Below, in pieces: positions 50,525-61,443 of a DNA stretch of 64,000 nucleotides. The notes under the pieces are model-generated. The model was not told the origin of the DNA. It saw only the letters and a program-made list of their open reading frames with translations, and did not search any database. Origin of the DNA: Candidatus Midichloria sp. Its GTDB lineage: Bacteria > Pseudomonadota > Alphaproteobacteria > Rickettsiales > Midichloriaceae. Every line of letters starts with the position of its first letter. Positions within the stretch are counted from its first letter, which is position 1. Made by a program: the position numbers and the translations under genes. The DNA lies in the NCBI GenBank assembly GCA_030060845.1, contig CP094379.1, positions 813,737 to 877,736 on the forward strand, read 5' to 3'.

Positions 50525-51091
50525 ATGAAAAAATTGACGTTAATTGTATCTATGCTTTTATTAAGTAATCTTGCTATCTCAGCAAGAGCAGAAATAAAAA
50601 TAGCAGTAGTAGATGGCCAAAAAATAATCGAATCTTCTTTGGCTTACAAGAATATCACTGGGCAAGTTGAAAAAAAGGCTACACTGTTTAAAAATAATGC
50701 TGCGAAAATGCAAGAAAACCTGCAAAAAAAGTATAAGGAGATAGAGTCACAAAAATTAGTTTTATCAAGCAAAGTTTATGGAAAAAAGACTAAAGAATTT
50801 GAATTGGAAGCTGAGAAAGCTCAAGAAAGTGCTTACATGGATAGAATGAGCTTAGACAAAGCTTATTCCAAAGCAATGAAAGTACTTGAAAAAAAAATCA
50901 CTGACATTATTCAAGCAAAAGCTATTGAGAGAAAGTTAGATATGGTTATGACTAAGATTAATATGATTTATAATAACAAAGAATTAGAGATTACTGATTC
51001 TATTATAGAAGAATTAAACAAGTCAATGCCAGCAGTTGCTGTTAAATTTGATGCAATGCCATCAAAAAATGATAAGAGTATTAAAAAGTAA
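50525..51091 (+). CDS. skp: Periplasmic chaperone Skp (OmpH)
   Basis: Skp holds unfolded outer-membrane proteins in the periplasm for BamA. The 188-residue protein has a signal peptide (MKKLTLIVSMLLLSNLAIS, cleavage probably after ARA). A short beta segment (IKIAVVDGQKIIESS) follows, then a long charged helical region, roughly residues 50-140, that would form the tentacles of the trimer. It lies between bamA (28 bases) and ppiD (81 bases), consistent with an envelope-folding operon. Skp diverges fast, so the assignment rests on layout and context. Confidence 0.88.
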   Translation: MKKLTLIVSMLLLSNLAISARAEIKIAVVDGQKIIESSLAYKNITGQVEKKATLFKNNAAKMQENLQKKYKEIESQKLVLSSKVYGKKTKEFELEAEKAQESAYMDRMSLDKAYSKAMKVLEKKITDIIQAKAIERKLDMVMTKINMIYNNKELEITDSIIEELNKSMPAVAVKFDAMPSKNDKSIKK

Positions 51092-51172
51092 CTAGTAATT
51101 AAAAATAATTAATAATATAAGCTAGGAAGGAGTTTAGTCCTTTCTTACTTTAAAGATTAGGAGATTTTTAAA

Positions 51173-53008
51173 ATGCTTGCAGCTTTAAGAAAAAGTTTAA
51201 ATCATATAGTGACTAAAATATTTTTAGGATTGCTTATTTTAACCTTTATACTGTGGGGGAGTGGGGATATATTTAGGAGTTCAAAAGAAGATATAGCCTT
51301 CAAAGTTGGGAATGTCGAGTACACAAAATCTGAATGGGAAAAATTTTACTGTGTGCAATTTGATAGATTAGGAGATGAATATAAACAAGTATATGGAATT
51401 AACAATAAAGAATTACAAGACCTATTTTTAAAACAACTAATAAACTCTGCGTTACTTAAAGAAGAAGTTAACCGCTTAGGTATATCAATAGGGGATGATG
51501 CGGTAAAATATGAGATAATTAACAACATGCCAGGGCTCATGAGAAATGGAAAGTTTGATAAAGATCTTTTAACTAATTTTTTGAAAAGAATGAATATCTC
51601 TGAGGCTTTTTTTATTGAAAAAATTCGAGAGGAATTAGCTCAAAAAATCTTAGTTGAAGTAGTGTTATCAGGCAATCTACTGAATAATACTTTACTAGAG
51701 CAAATAACTCAGGCGCTATATTCAAAAATAGAGATAGAGGTATATCAACCTAATATATATTATTTTGATGTTAAAAGCGATCCAACAGATGATGAATTAC
51801 AGAGCGTTCTTGAAGCTAATAAAGAACTTTTTACTGTGCCAGAAAAAAGATCAGTTACATTCTTTAAATTTAATTTAGAGGATGCAGCTAAAGTTGACGA
51901 AAAAATTTCTCAAGAAGAGTTAGAAGATTTTTACAAAGAGCGCTCTTATTTATTTATATTACCAGAAAAACGTAAATTTTTAAAAATAGTTTTTGCTGAT
52001 GAGAAGCAAGCAAAATTAAGTTATAATAAATTAGCTAGCGGAGAGGATTTCGCAAATTTAGCAAAAGCCTTAAAGCAAGATGCTGGCTTAAATAGTCAGG
52101 CTGTTAGCAAAGATGGCTTCAGTGAAGACGTTGCCAATATTATTTTTTCGTTAAAGCAAAACGAAATTAGTAACCCAATCATTACACCTTTTGGGTGGTG
52201 TATTTTTAAAGTAATTGATATCGTTCCTGAATTTGTGCAGCATATAGAAGTTGTTAAGAAAGAGATAGAACGACAAATTACAGAGCAACGCTGCTATGAT
52301 AGATACCTAAAGAAAATCCAAGATATTGGACGTGATATTACCCAAAATATATCTATCGAGACAATAGCTGCGTCATATGGCTTAAAGCTGCAAAACGCTA
52401 ATATTACATTTGACACAGCAGAACATGATGAAAAAAATATTTTGCAAAATAAAGTTTTCTTAAATACAGCATTTTCTATTCAAGAAGGAGTGACTTCTGG
52501 AGTTATTTCTTCTCTTCCAGATAGTGAAAGTTTTGTAGTTAGAATAAACCAAATAGTACCTTCATATGTTGTAGTCTTTGATCAGATAAAGGATAAATTA
52601 GCTGCTATATGGAAAGAAGGAATTCAAAAAAAGATGGCCGTATCTATTATAAATAATGTCAGAGATAAGGTTGTAAGAGATGAAAAATTTGTTGAGCCAG
52701 GCATTAAAATCACTAAAAAATTCTTGTCGATTAGTAGTAATAAAGAATTTAGTATCGAGAATTTAATTGAAATATTTAATACACCGGTAAATCAAGTTAC
52801 AAGAATTTTTGATGCTGACCATGATGAGCAATTTTTTGTGAAAATTTTATCAGTACAAAAGCCATCCAAAGCCGAAATTAAAAAAGCCGCAAAGCAAGAA
52901 GCAGTAAAACTTAATAATCTACAAGATATAATTTTGAATGATTACTTTTTACATTTACAAAAGGCTCACAAAGTAAAACTATATGATGTGGCTCTGCCAA
53001 ATTTCTAG
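51173..53008 (+). CDS. ppiD: PpiD-like membrane-anchored folding factor
   Basis: PpiD is an inner-membrane-anchored periplasmic chaperone with a parvulin-like domain. The 611-residue protein starts MLAALRKSLNHIVTKIFLG, with a single helix, LGLLILTFILWGSGDIF, near residue 20. The SurA_N-type region follows (FKVGNVEYTKSEWEKFYCVQ, NSALLKEEVNRLGISI). The parvulin-like segment around residues 260-350 contains KRKFLKIVFADEKQAKL, SGEDFANLAKALKQDAGL and PIITPFGWCIFKVID. The domain is degenerate, so isomerase activity is uncertain. It is the last intact gene of the envelope cluster. Confidence 0.88.
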   Translation: MLAALRKSLNHIVTKIFLGLLILTFILWGSGDIFRSSKEDIAFKVGNVEYTKSEWEKFYCVQFDRLGDEYKQVYGINNKELQDLFLKQLINSALLKEEVNRLGISIGDDAVKYEIINNMPGLMRNGKFDKDLLTNFLKRMNISEAFFIEKIREELAQKILVEVVLSGNLLNNTLLEQITQALYSKIEIEVYQPNIYYFDVKSDPTDDELQSVLEANKELFTVPEKRSVTFFKFNLEDAAKVDEKISQEELEDFYKERSYLFILPEKRKFLKIVFADEKQAKLSYNKLASGEDFANLAKALKQDAGLNSQAVSKDGFSEDVANIIFSLKQNEISNPIITPFGWCIFKVIDIVPEFVQHIEVVKKEIERQITEQRCYDRYLKKIQDIGRDITQNISIETIAASYGLKLQNANITFDTAEHDEKNILQNKVFLNTAFSIQEGVTSGVISSLPDSESFVVRINQIVPSYVVVFDQIKDKLAAIWKEGIQKKMAVSIINNVRDKVVRDEKFVEPGIKITKKFLSISSNKEFSIENLIEIFNTPVNQVTRIFDADHDEQFFVKILSVQKPSKAEIKKAAKQEAVKLNNLQDIILNDYFLHLQKAHKVKLYDVALPNF

Positions 53009-53025
53009 ATTTTTGTAACAGAATT

Positions 53026-53620
53026 ATGGCTGCAAAATTTACTCTTATAAAAGAGGTTAGAAACACGCGAGTTGGCTTTATAGAAACTGCTCATAATATT
53101 ATCAACACTCCAGCCTTTCATCCAAGTTGGAATTTTTGCTATAGTGCAGGGTAGTACTTATCAAGAGCTAAGGCAGCATCCAGCAAGTTTTTTATCTGCA
53201 ATAGATTTCGATGGATTTGCTATGAGCCTTGCTATAAGAGGACCACAGGCAGTAATTGTTTACGTCTTAGATTGCACTATTCTATTGCTACCTAGGTTTA
53301 AGCCTCGTTATTTAATGGGTGTTGGTAAACCGCCTGACATTATTGGAGCTGTAGAAAGAGGATCAATATGTTCGACTGTGCCATTCCAACAAAATCAGGA
53401 AGAAATGGGCAAGCATTTGCATGAAATGGAACTTATTAACATAAGAAATGCATAATATGCAGAGGATATTAGGCCACTGATCAGGAATGCGAGTGTTATA
53501 CCTATAGTAATTTTCATAGAGCTTATCTACACCGTCTAGCTATGGCTAAAGAAATATTGGATCCATCTTAATGACCTGGCACAATCTTCATTGTTATCAA
53601 TATCTAAGAAAGAGTTAAGA
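53026..53620 (+). pseudogene. tgt: Queuine tRNA-ribosyltransferase (tgt), broken and shortened
   Basis: TGT exchanges guanine 34 for queuine or its precursor in Asp, Asn, His and Tyr tRNAs. The remnant begins MAAKFTLIKEVRNTRVGFIE and TAHNIINTPAFHPS, reads to a TAG within CYSAG, and shifts frame several times. PRYLMGVGKPPDIIGAVERG is readable near 53310. FDCAIPTKSGRNGQAFA follows, one frame away (the DMFDCVxPTRxxRNG box), and then the zinc-site region CECYTYSNFHRAYLHRLAMA. The middle of the gene, with the catalytic aspartates and base-recognition loop, is largely deleted. Confidence 0.78.
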
Positions 53621-53999
53621 GAAAAGATAATGTGTAGTTCATCCTGTAATAAAAGCGTTAACTTAGACTTAATTTCCTTACCAATGCTTCCATAAAATAG
53701 TTATTGACACTCCTATCTTGATTTAAATTAAGTTACTACCCAGAGTTAATTCCTCATTTAAATCAAGGATAGCAATGGCAGCATAACCACCTGGGGGGCA
53801 TTAAGCTTTACCTATTTCTTGGGGGGCACCTATCATCTACATTATTTACAATGAGAAACTGAATTTCGTTATCATTGAAGTTACAGGAGTCTATATTACT
53901 TAAGTTAATTTCTCTATCAAGCACAGAAAAGTATTAACTTATTTTGAGTACTATTAAAATTTTCAATAAAGCTAACTTTACTCACCTTACGCAGTAAGC
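53621..53999. other. Intergenic debris between tgt and a transposase remnant
   Basis: No sustained frame. A near-repeat of the word GATTTAAAT with AATCAAGG variants occurs around 53720-53770, but I see no clean inverted repeat. Probably the worn left part of the following transposon. Confidence 0.4.
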
Positions 54000-54587
54000 A
54001 AAAAAGCTGGGTAAGAGTAATACCGGATATAGTAATCCTATAAGCAACAGCACAAAACACTAGATACTTATATAGACTATTTGTTTGGAGCAAAGGAAAA
54101 TCTAGAATATATAAATGATTCGAAAAAATATTTTATTATAGGTATTAAATCAAATTGCACTATAGCTTTATCAAAAAATGATAAAACGCAAGGTCAATCT
54201 CAACAAGTTTCGTCATTAAATCTAAAGGATGGTCAATCTATCAAGGTGTGGCTCAAAGGATTAGAATCTCCAGTGATGCTCATTAGAAAAATCTTCATAA
54301 ACGAAGATAATTCAACTGACATTCTTTATTTAGTATTAAACGACCTTGACCATGATAGCGACCATTTATATGAGATCTACCAAAAATGGTGGCAAATCAA
54401 AATATATCATGAATCAATAAAACAGAATGCAAATAAGTCACTAACAAAGAAGGTAATATCTCGATCAAATCATATATTTGCTTCAATCATTTCCTTTTGC
54501 AAGCTTGGAATGCTTCAATTAAAAATTTGTGCAAACCATTTTGCATTGAAATATAAATTAATGCTGATAATATTTGGTTATTTTTAA
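54000..54587 (+). mobile_element. IS4-type DDE transposase, C-terminal remnant
   Basis: The open part (54081-54587) reads FGAKENLEYINDSKKYFIIG, SIKVWLKGLESPVMLIRKIF, the acidic region LVLNDLDHDSDHLYEIYQKW, then WWQIKIYHESIKQNANKSLT and the terminal LGMLQLKICANHFALKYKLM. The YxxRWxIEVFHKxLKQ-like box (here YQKWWQIKIYHESIKQ) with the Glu after it is typical of IS4-type transposases. The N-terminal half with the first acidic residues is absent or degraded, so it cannot transpose. Inverted repeats are not visible. Confidence 0.65.
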
Positions 54588-54894
54588 GCCTAATTTTTGT
54601 AATTTATTACTAAGAATTGTGGGGCCTATTACCCAGAGACTCTTGCTTAGTAGAAATTCTTATCAATTAGTAAGCTGCATGCAGAAAGTTGCTATTGGCT
54701 ATAACCTTTACATGTATTAGTGGTTAACGTAGTAAATGCTTTAGCCACTATGAGGTTGATGTGGGATATAATAGGCAATTGTGTGGGTCTTTTCTGTATG
54801 CACTGGCAAAAGTATTGAGGGTGGGGGTTTTTTTAAAAAGCTAGAAAATAAACCATCAACTAGCTATAGAGTGAGCAGCATAGACACTACCATT
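54588..54894. other. Intergenic sequence with nothing recognisable
   Basis: About 300 AT-rich bases. No frame of note, no hairpin with a T run, and no RNA gene was seen. Confidence 0.5.
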
Positions 54895-56690
54895 GGTAAA
54901 ATTATTAAAATTTAAGTCCAGGCTATGATCTCCACAGGGGAATTAACCCAAAACTTTTATACAGTTCTGCAGCTTTACCCCAAGGCTCCAAATGACTCTA
55001 AGCCAGAAAATTGATAGGAGCTTCGCCCTACAGCCTTATTTCAATTGCTTTCGCTTGCTGCTTTGATAATAATTTTTCTATGTTTTTTTCTATAACGCTC
55101 TCTTTATATTTTCGCTCTTGCTTTGAGAACAGTTCAAGTGATGGAATAGATATCACCCTCGCGCCAATATTTCTATTTTCTAGGGTTGCAGCAACTTGAT
55201 ATACTAAAGAAACTTCTAAGCCAGCTGCAATAATATTAATCTCTAGCTTTAAGGAGGTATTTTTTGTTATATACCCTCCTTTTTTTGATAAGTTAAGTTT
55301 TCTCCACCTTTTTGACGTAGCAAAGGTAAATCTTGCCTACTAATCGCAATTAATATTGTATCCTGGTCATTTTTCAGTACAATCTCAAAACATTTTATTG
55401 TCTCTATCACATCTGCAAGCCTCAAAACAGCTAAATTTGGTATAGAACGTAAAGATAAAACAGGTGCTCAATCTGCTGATGCATAGGACCATCTTCTCCT
55501 AACCCTATGAAGTCATGAGTCATTATGTAGATTGCTGATAAGTTCATTAAAGCTGATAACTGGATTGCTGGCTTATGTGCAATAATTGAAAAAAGCTAAA
55601 AATGCCATGAGCTGCGATGTCATTCATTATAGCTGACATCGCATGCTCCCTTACACTGTAATGAATATAGCTGCCATAGCTGCCGCTAAAATCATCAGCC
55701 GTGATGGTTTTTGGATGCTAGACTTAGTGTAATTAGAAATAATTAAATCAGCTAAGCCTCCAATAAATTTTACCCCAGCATTAATTGAAGTCTCTATTAC
55801 TGTGCTCGAAGTTTTTCTGGTTGCTTCGGACTTAGTATCTTTGTATCTTTAAATATTTATCATATGATATATTATTTTTCAATAACCAGTTAAAATCTAG
55901 CTTTATAGCCTGCCATTTTCATAATCCATGATTGATTTTTTGTAAAAATCGCGCCAAGAATTAAGTATAATACCTGGTATTATAAAAGCATCATAAGAAC
56001 AGCCTAAATAGTGTTTAATATGCTTTTACTTCTTCAGGCCTAAAAGGCTGCTCCATGAGCAGAAGACTTACCTTGGTGTTTTTTTACGAACCATGTCCTA
56101 TAACAGTTTTTGCTATAATGATTACCGGCTTCTCAGCATTGTTGTCTTGTGATAATTTAGCATGAATATCAGCATAATCGTACCCATTTGCATCTAAAAT
56201 AAGCCAATTTATTGCCTCAAAACATTGCTTTATATTTTCGAAGAAGTTGGATTGACTGGCCAGTCAATTAAAACGTTATTGCTATCAAAGATTACTATTA
56301 AATTATTGAGCTTGGGATAAGCATATTTTATGATTTATATTGTTATTTCTATAATTTGCTAAGCGCTCTGAAATTGCCATTCCAACAACATCAGCAGGAG
56401 CTTGTTTAAGAAGATCTGTGGTTATTTCAATTCCGAGGCCTATTTAAAGTCATCAATGGAATAGTTATAATCACTCAAGAAAAAGAGCTGCGTATGGCAA
56501 GGCAGAACCATGACCAGCAGAAAGTATTAACCTATCCGGATTATGCCATGGTTGGTCTTGAGGATTGAATTTTAGAAAATCTTTGAATAGTACCATAATA
56601 TAGTACCACAACAATATCAGCAAATCCCAAAAGCAGGCAGGGATAGCTGGAATTTGCTGATTCTACCATATCTAGGAAAAGAGTTCTAAG
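54895..56690 (-). pseudogene. tkt: Transketolase (tkt), heavily decayed
   Basis: Transketolase links glycolysis and the pentose phosphates using thiamine diphosphate. Read leftward, the worn frames carry NPDRLILSAGHGSALPYAAL (the SAGHGS box) near 56500, [20 protein letters not shown] near 55480 (compare [16 protein letters not shown]), and LESFGASxPWGKAAELYKSF near 54940, the family C-terminal motif. The distances between motifs still fit a full-length gene of about 650 codons. Stops and frameshifts occur throughout, with no open stretch over about 60 codons. It lies immediately downstream of mdh on the same strand. Confidence 0.8.
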
Positions 56691-56773
56691 AACATTCACT
56701 AATTCTTTATTTTCAAGCGCATAAGTGGATTAGATGATTTTTACCAACTTATATTAATGCACTTTATTCTTGT

Positions 56774-57748
<975 letters not shown>

Positions 57749-57939
57749 CTAAAAATTTTATTACAAGAAGATTTTATAATTATTTACCTGATTTCCGCAA
57801 CAAATTATTATGAAGTTTAGCAAAATAGATTTAATAAAAAGATCCAAGTATGTTGGATATTCTAGACTTTTCTTTATATAGATTTTAATACTAGGAAGTT
57901 AATTATTTTAAACTTACTAGTTATTTATTAATAAATACT

Positions 57940-57968
57940 CTTGAAAAAAAACCTAGCATAGCCTATTT
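57940..57968 (+). promoter_or_regulatory. Sigma32-type promoter upstream of grpE
   Basis: CTTGAAA at 57940-57946, a 15-base spacer, and CCTATTT at 57962-57968, about 34 bases before the grpE ATG. The -35 box is identical to that upstream of groES, supporting shared heat-shock control. Confidence 0.6.
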
Positions 57969-58002
57969 ACCAAGTTAAAATTAAAGTATTAGGTAAAAAG
58001 AT

Positions 58003-58560
58003 ATGGATCAAGAAAGTTCAATAGAAAATAATAAACAAGACAGTGTAAATGAACAAACTGTTGAGGATAAAAATGAAGTTGAAGAATTAAGCAATAAAGT
58101 AAAAGAGCTAGAAAAATCTTTGATCATATTAAATGATGCATTATTAAGAGAAAAAGCAGAAAATGAAAATGTAAGAAGAAGAGCAGTAAAAGAGCTGGAA
58201 GATGCTCATAAATATTCAATTTCTAATTTTGCTAAGGACTTAACAGAAGTATTGGAGAATTTATACAGAGCTACCGAAAATATACAGGGCATAGACTCAA
58301 TTGAAAATGATCAAGTAAGAAGCTGCGTTGAAGGAGTATTAATAACTCAGAAGATCTTAAATACAGTTTTTGAAAAGCGTGGAATTACAAGAATATACCC
58401 GTTAAATGAACAATTTGATCATAATAATCATGAAGCTATAAATCAGGTTGAAGATGGAGAAAAAGAGCCTAATACTATAGTGCAAGTTATTAGAGCAGGC
58501 TATAGAATAAAAGATAGGTTATTACAGCCAGCTGTGGTTGCAGTAAGCAGAAAGTCTTAA
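58003..58560 (+). CDS. grpE: Nucleotide exchange factor GrpE
   Basis: GrpE releases ADP from DnaK. The 185-residue protein has an acidic, disordered start (MDQESSIENNKQDSVNEQ) and a long helix (ELEKSLIILNDALLREKAEN). ENVRRRAVKELEDAHKYSIS, the signature block, follows, and the C-terminal beta domain carries FDHNNHEAINQV and VIRAGYRIKDRLLQPAVVAV. It ends VSRKS, the typical end. dnaK and dnaJ are not adjacent here. recJ starts 98 bases downstream. Confidence 0.95.
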   Translation: MDQESSIENNKQDSVNEQTVEDKNEVEELSNKVKELEKSLIILNDALLREKAENENVRRRAVKELEDAHKYSISNFAKDLTEVLENLYRATENIQGIDSIENDQVRSCVEGVLITQKILNTVFEKRGITRIYPLNEQFDHNNHEAINQVEDGEKEPNTIVQVIRAGYRIKDRLLQPAVVAVSRKS

Positions 58561-58658
58561 GATTGTCAACAAAATATAAACTGATATTAGTCATATAGAT
58601 ATCTTTACTATAAAGTGAAATTGTATTAACAATACAACTATGGGATAATCATAATAGG

Positions 58659-60482
58659 TTGATATTGGAAGATTTTAATCATGATGAAGATTCTTTATAT
58701 TCAAGATCAGCTGCGGGGTTAAATTGGAAAATCCTTGAGCAGGATGATAGATTAGTTGCAGCTTTTTCGCAAAAACTTCGGGTAAATGGTATAGTTAGTA
58801 GAATTTTGCTCAACAGAGGAATAACTTCAGTTGAGGAAGCTGAAAAATTCTTAAATGGTAAGCTCAAAAGTGATCTGCCTACTCCATTTTTGTTTAAGGA
58901 TATGGATAAGGCTTCTCTACGGATAGTAAGGGCAATAATAAACAAGGAAAAAATTACTGTTTTTGGTGATTATGATGTAGATGGGGCTACATCTTCTGCA
59001 GTTTTATACAAGTTTTTCAAATCATTAGATATTATAATAGATATATACATCCCAAATAGATTAAGAGAAGGTTATGGACCGAATGTTGAGGCAATGTATA
59101 AAATTAAAGAAAAACAGACGAATTTAATAATTACAGTTGATTGCGGCACTTCCTCGCACGAACCCTTAAGGGTTGCAAAAGCCCTAGGGATGGATGTGAT
59201 TGTGATTGATCACCATCTAGCTCCTACAGAATTACCAGAAGCATATGCAATTGTTAATCCAAATCAGTTAAATGATGAATTTCCTTTTAAAACTATTGCA
59301 GCTGTCGCTGTAGCATTTTTTACAATTATTGCAGTACGAAAAAAGTTAAGAGAAATTAATTGGTTTAAAGATAATAATATTGATGAATTAGATTTAATGC
59401 CTTTGCTGGATCTAGTTGCACTTGGTACAGTTTGTGATGTTATGCCTCTAATTGGCATAAACAGAATATTTGTAAAGTATGGCTTGCATCTTATTGCCCA
59501 AAGAAATAACCTAGGTATTACAACTATACTAAACATAGCTAAGATTAAATCTACCCCTAAAGCTCATCATTTAGGGTATATAGTGGGTCCAAGGATTAAT
59601 GCTGGGGGAAGAGTTGATGAAAGTAGCCTAGGAGTGTCATTATTAATTGCTGAGAACCCTTGCGAAAGTTATAGGATAGCTTCTCAATTGGAATTATTAA
59701 ATGAGGAGAGAAAGAATATAGAGAATGCTGCATTGAATGAAGCTTTTAATTACATAGAAAAAAATATTGATATAGATCAACCTATAATATTTGCAGTAGG
59801 TTACAGTTGGCATATTGGGGTGTTAGGAATTCTAGCAAGTAGAATTAAGGAAAAGTATAATAAACCTGTTGCAGTGGTATCAGTTAATGATGGGGTAGGT
59901 AAAGGCTCGGCTAGATCTGTTGCTGGAGTTGATATAGGCTGCATTATCTCCTCTGCGAAAGAAAAAGGATTATTGATAGATGGAGGAGGGCATGCCATGG
60001 CTGGTGGCTTTACTGTAAAAGAGGAAGAAATAGAAAATTTTATTAATTATGTGATAAAAAATTTATCCAAAGATAGTGACACAAAACTGTTTATAGAACA
60101 AGCTTCTGAAATTAGTATAGATTCAGTTATTGCAGTAAGAGCTGCAAATTTATCACTAGTACAGGCTCTCGAAAAATTGGGGCCATTTGGAAATGTCAAT
60201 CCTACTCCTAGGTTTGTTATTTATAAAGCAAAATTAATACAGATATCCGTTTTTTCTAAAAATAATTTATTGCTTTCAATAACTGATCATTTGTACGGAA
60301 GTAATAGTGAAATCCTGAAATGCATATTTTTTAGAGCGTTTGAGAAAAAAATAGGCCAGCTTCTAATGAGAAGCGAAGGTAAATGCTTAGATTTGATAGG
60401 AAACCTACAAGAAAATAGAGTAGACAGAAGAGGTGTTCAATTTATAATTGAGGATATAATTTTGCATGACGAAAAAGATTAA
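58659..60482 (+). CDS. recJ: Single-stranded-DNA exonuclease RecJ
   Basis: RecJ degrades single-stranded DNA 5' to 3' in recombination and repair. The 607-residue frame starts with TTG at 58659; a second in-frame TTG at 58665 is equally possible. DHH-family motifs are complete: FGDYDVDGATSSAVL near residue 105, IITVDCGTSSHEPLRVA, the VIVIDHHLAP motif, and in the DHHA1 half HHLGYIVGPRINAGGRVDES and LIDGGGHAMAGGFTV. The C-terminal OB-like region is present. Its end overlaps gpsA by 17 bases, so the two are translationally coupled. Confidence 0.95.
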   Translation: MILEDFNHDEDSLYSRSAAGLNWKILEQDDRLVAAFSQKLRVNGIVSRILLNRGITSVEEAEKFLNGKLKSDLPTPFLFKDMDKASLRIVRAIINKEKITVFGDYDVDGATSSAVLYKFFKSLDIIIDIYIPNRLREGYGPNVEAMYKIKEKQTNLIITVDCGTSSHEPLRVAKALGMDVIVIDHHLAPTELPEAYAIVNPNQLNDEFPFKTIAAVAVAFFTIIAVRKKLREINWFKDNNIDELDLMPLLDLVALGTVCDVMPLIGINRIFVKYGLHLIAQRNNLGITTILNIAKIKSTPKAHHLGYIVGPRINAGGRVDESSLGVSLLIAENPCESYRIASQLELLNEERKNIENAALNEAFNYIEKNIDIDQPIIFAVGYSWHIGVLGILASRIKEKYNKPVAVVSVNDGVGKGSARSVAGVDIGCIISSAKEKGLLIDGGGHAMAGGFTVKEEEIENFINYVIKNLSKDSDTKLFIEQASEISIDSVIAVRAANLSLVQALEKLGPFGNVNPTPRFVIYKAKLIQISVFSKNNLLLSITDHLYGSNSEILKCIFFRAFEKKIGQLLMRSEGKCLDLIGNLQENRVDRRGVQFIIEDIILHDEKD

Positions 60483-61443
60483 TAAGGCTTCTATTATAGG
60501 AACAGGAGCATGGGGCACTGCACTTGCTTACCTTGCTTCTGGTAATGTGGGAAAAGTCATATTTTATAGTACAGATAAGGAAAAAATTAAGGAATTTAAT
60601 CGAACTCGTGTTAATAAGGATTATTTTCCTAATCTAGTAATGCTAGATAACGTAATTGGTACCTATGAAAATACTTCTCTTACTAACTCTAATGCCTTTA
60701 TCTTAGCAGCTCCAGTACAGCACTTAAGAAGAGTTTTAATAAGCTTAGAGGAGGCGCTAAAATCAAACATACTAGCTCCTATAATTATATGTTCTAAGGG
60801 AATAGAGAATCGTTCAAATAAGTTAATGAGCCAGATTGTGAACGAGCTTGAGTTTCCAAATCCAGTAGTTATATTAGCTGGACCAAATTTTGCTAAAGAT
60901 ATAGTTGCAGATAAACTTTCAGCAGCAACAATAGCTTCCTATAATCAACAAGCACTAACAATTGCAGAGCAGGTGTTTGCTAGCAATAAATTTAAGTTAG
61001 AAAAGATATCTGATGTTATAGGGTTACAAATATGTAGTGCGATTAAAAACATTTACGCAATTGGTGCAGGAATTGCTGATGGTTTAGATTTAGGGGAAAA
61101 TTTTAGTGCAGCATTTATGAAAATGACAATTAATGAGATGCAATCTATGTTAAGGTATTTACATGCAGATCCTAGCACTGTTTCAACTTATGGTGGTGTT
61201 GGAGACCTATTTTTAACTTGCTCAAGTTCTACCTCAAGAAATTTTGAATTTGGACAGCTGATTGCTAAAGATCATAATATTATGCAACTTACTGAAAAAA
61301 AGACCATAGAAGGATATTATACTCTTTTTTCCATAAAAACTCTTTTGGATCATTACAAAGGTGTTGAATTACAGCTGATAAACCTGATTTATCAAATAGT
61401 TTATAATAATATGCCTCCAATTATTATTGAAAAAATTATTTGA
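60466..61443 (+). CDS. gpsA: Glycerol-3-phosphate dehydrogenase (NAD(P)+)
   Basis: GpsA reduces dihydroxyacetone phosphate to glycerol 3-phosphate for phospholipid synthesis. The 325-residue protein has the cofactor loop ASIIGTGAWGTALAYLAS, LAAPVQHLRRVL, the motif IICSKGIENRSNKLMSQI, and LAGPNFAKDIVADKLSAATI. The catalytic Lys lies in CSAIKNIYAIGAGIADGLDL. GGVGDLFLTCSSSTSRNFEF also fits the family. It overlaps the recJ end and stops at TGA, followed by debris. Confidence 0.96.
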   Translation: MTKKINKASIIGTGAWGTALAYLASGNVGKVIFYSTDKEKIKEFNRTRVNKDYFPNLVMLDNVIGTYENTSLTNSNAFILAAPVQHLRRVLISLEEALKSNILAPIIICSKGIENRSNKLMSQIVNELEFPNPVVILAGPNFAKDIVADKLSAATIASYNQQALTIAEQVFASNKFKLEKISDVIGLQICSAIKNIYAIGAGIADGLDLGENFSAAFMKMTINEMQSMLRYLHADPSTVSTYGGVGDLFLTCSSSTSRNFEFGQLIAKDHNIMQLTEKKTIEGYYTLFSIKTLLDHYKGVELQLINLIYQIVYNNMPPIIIEKII

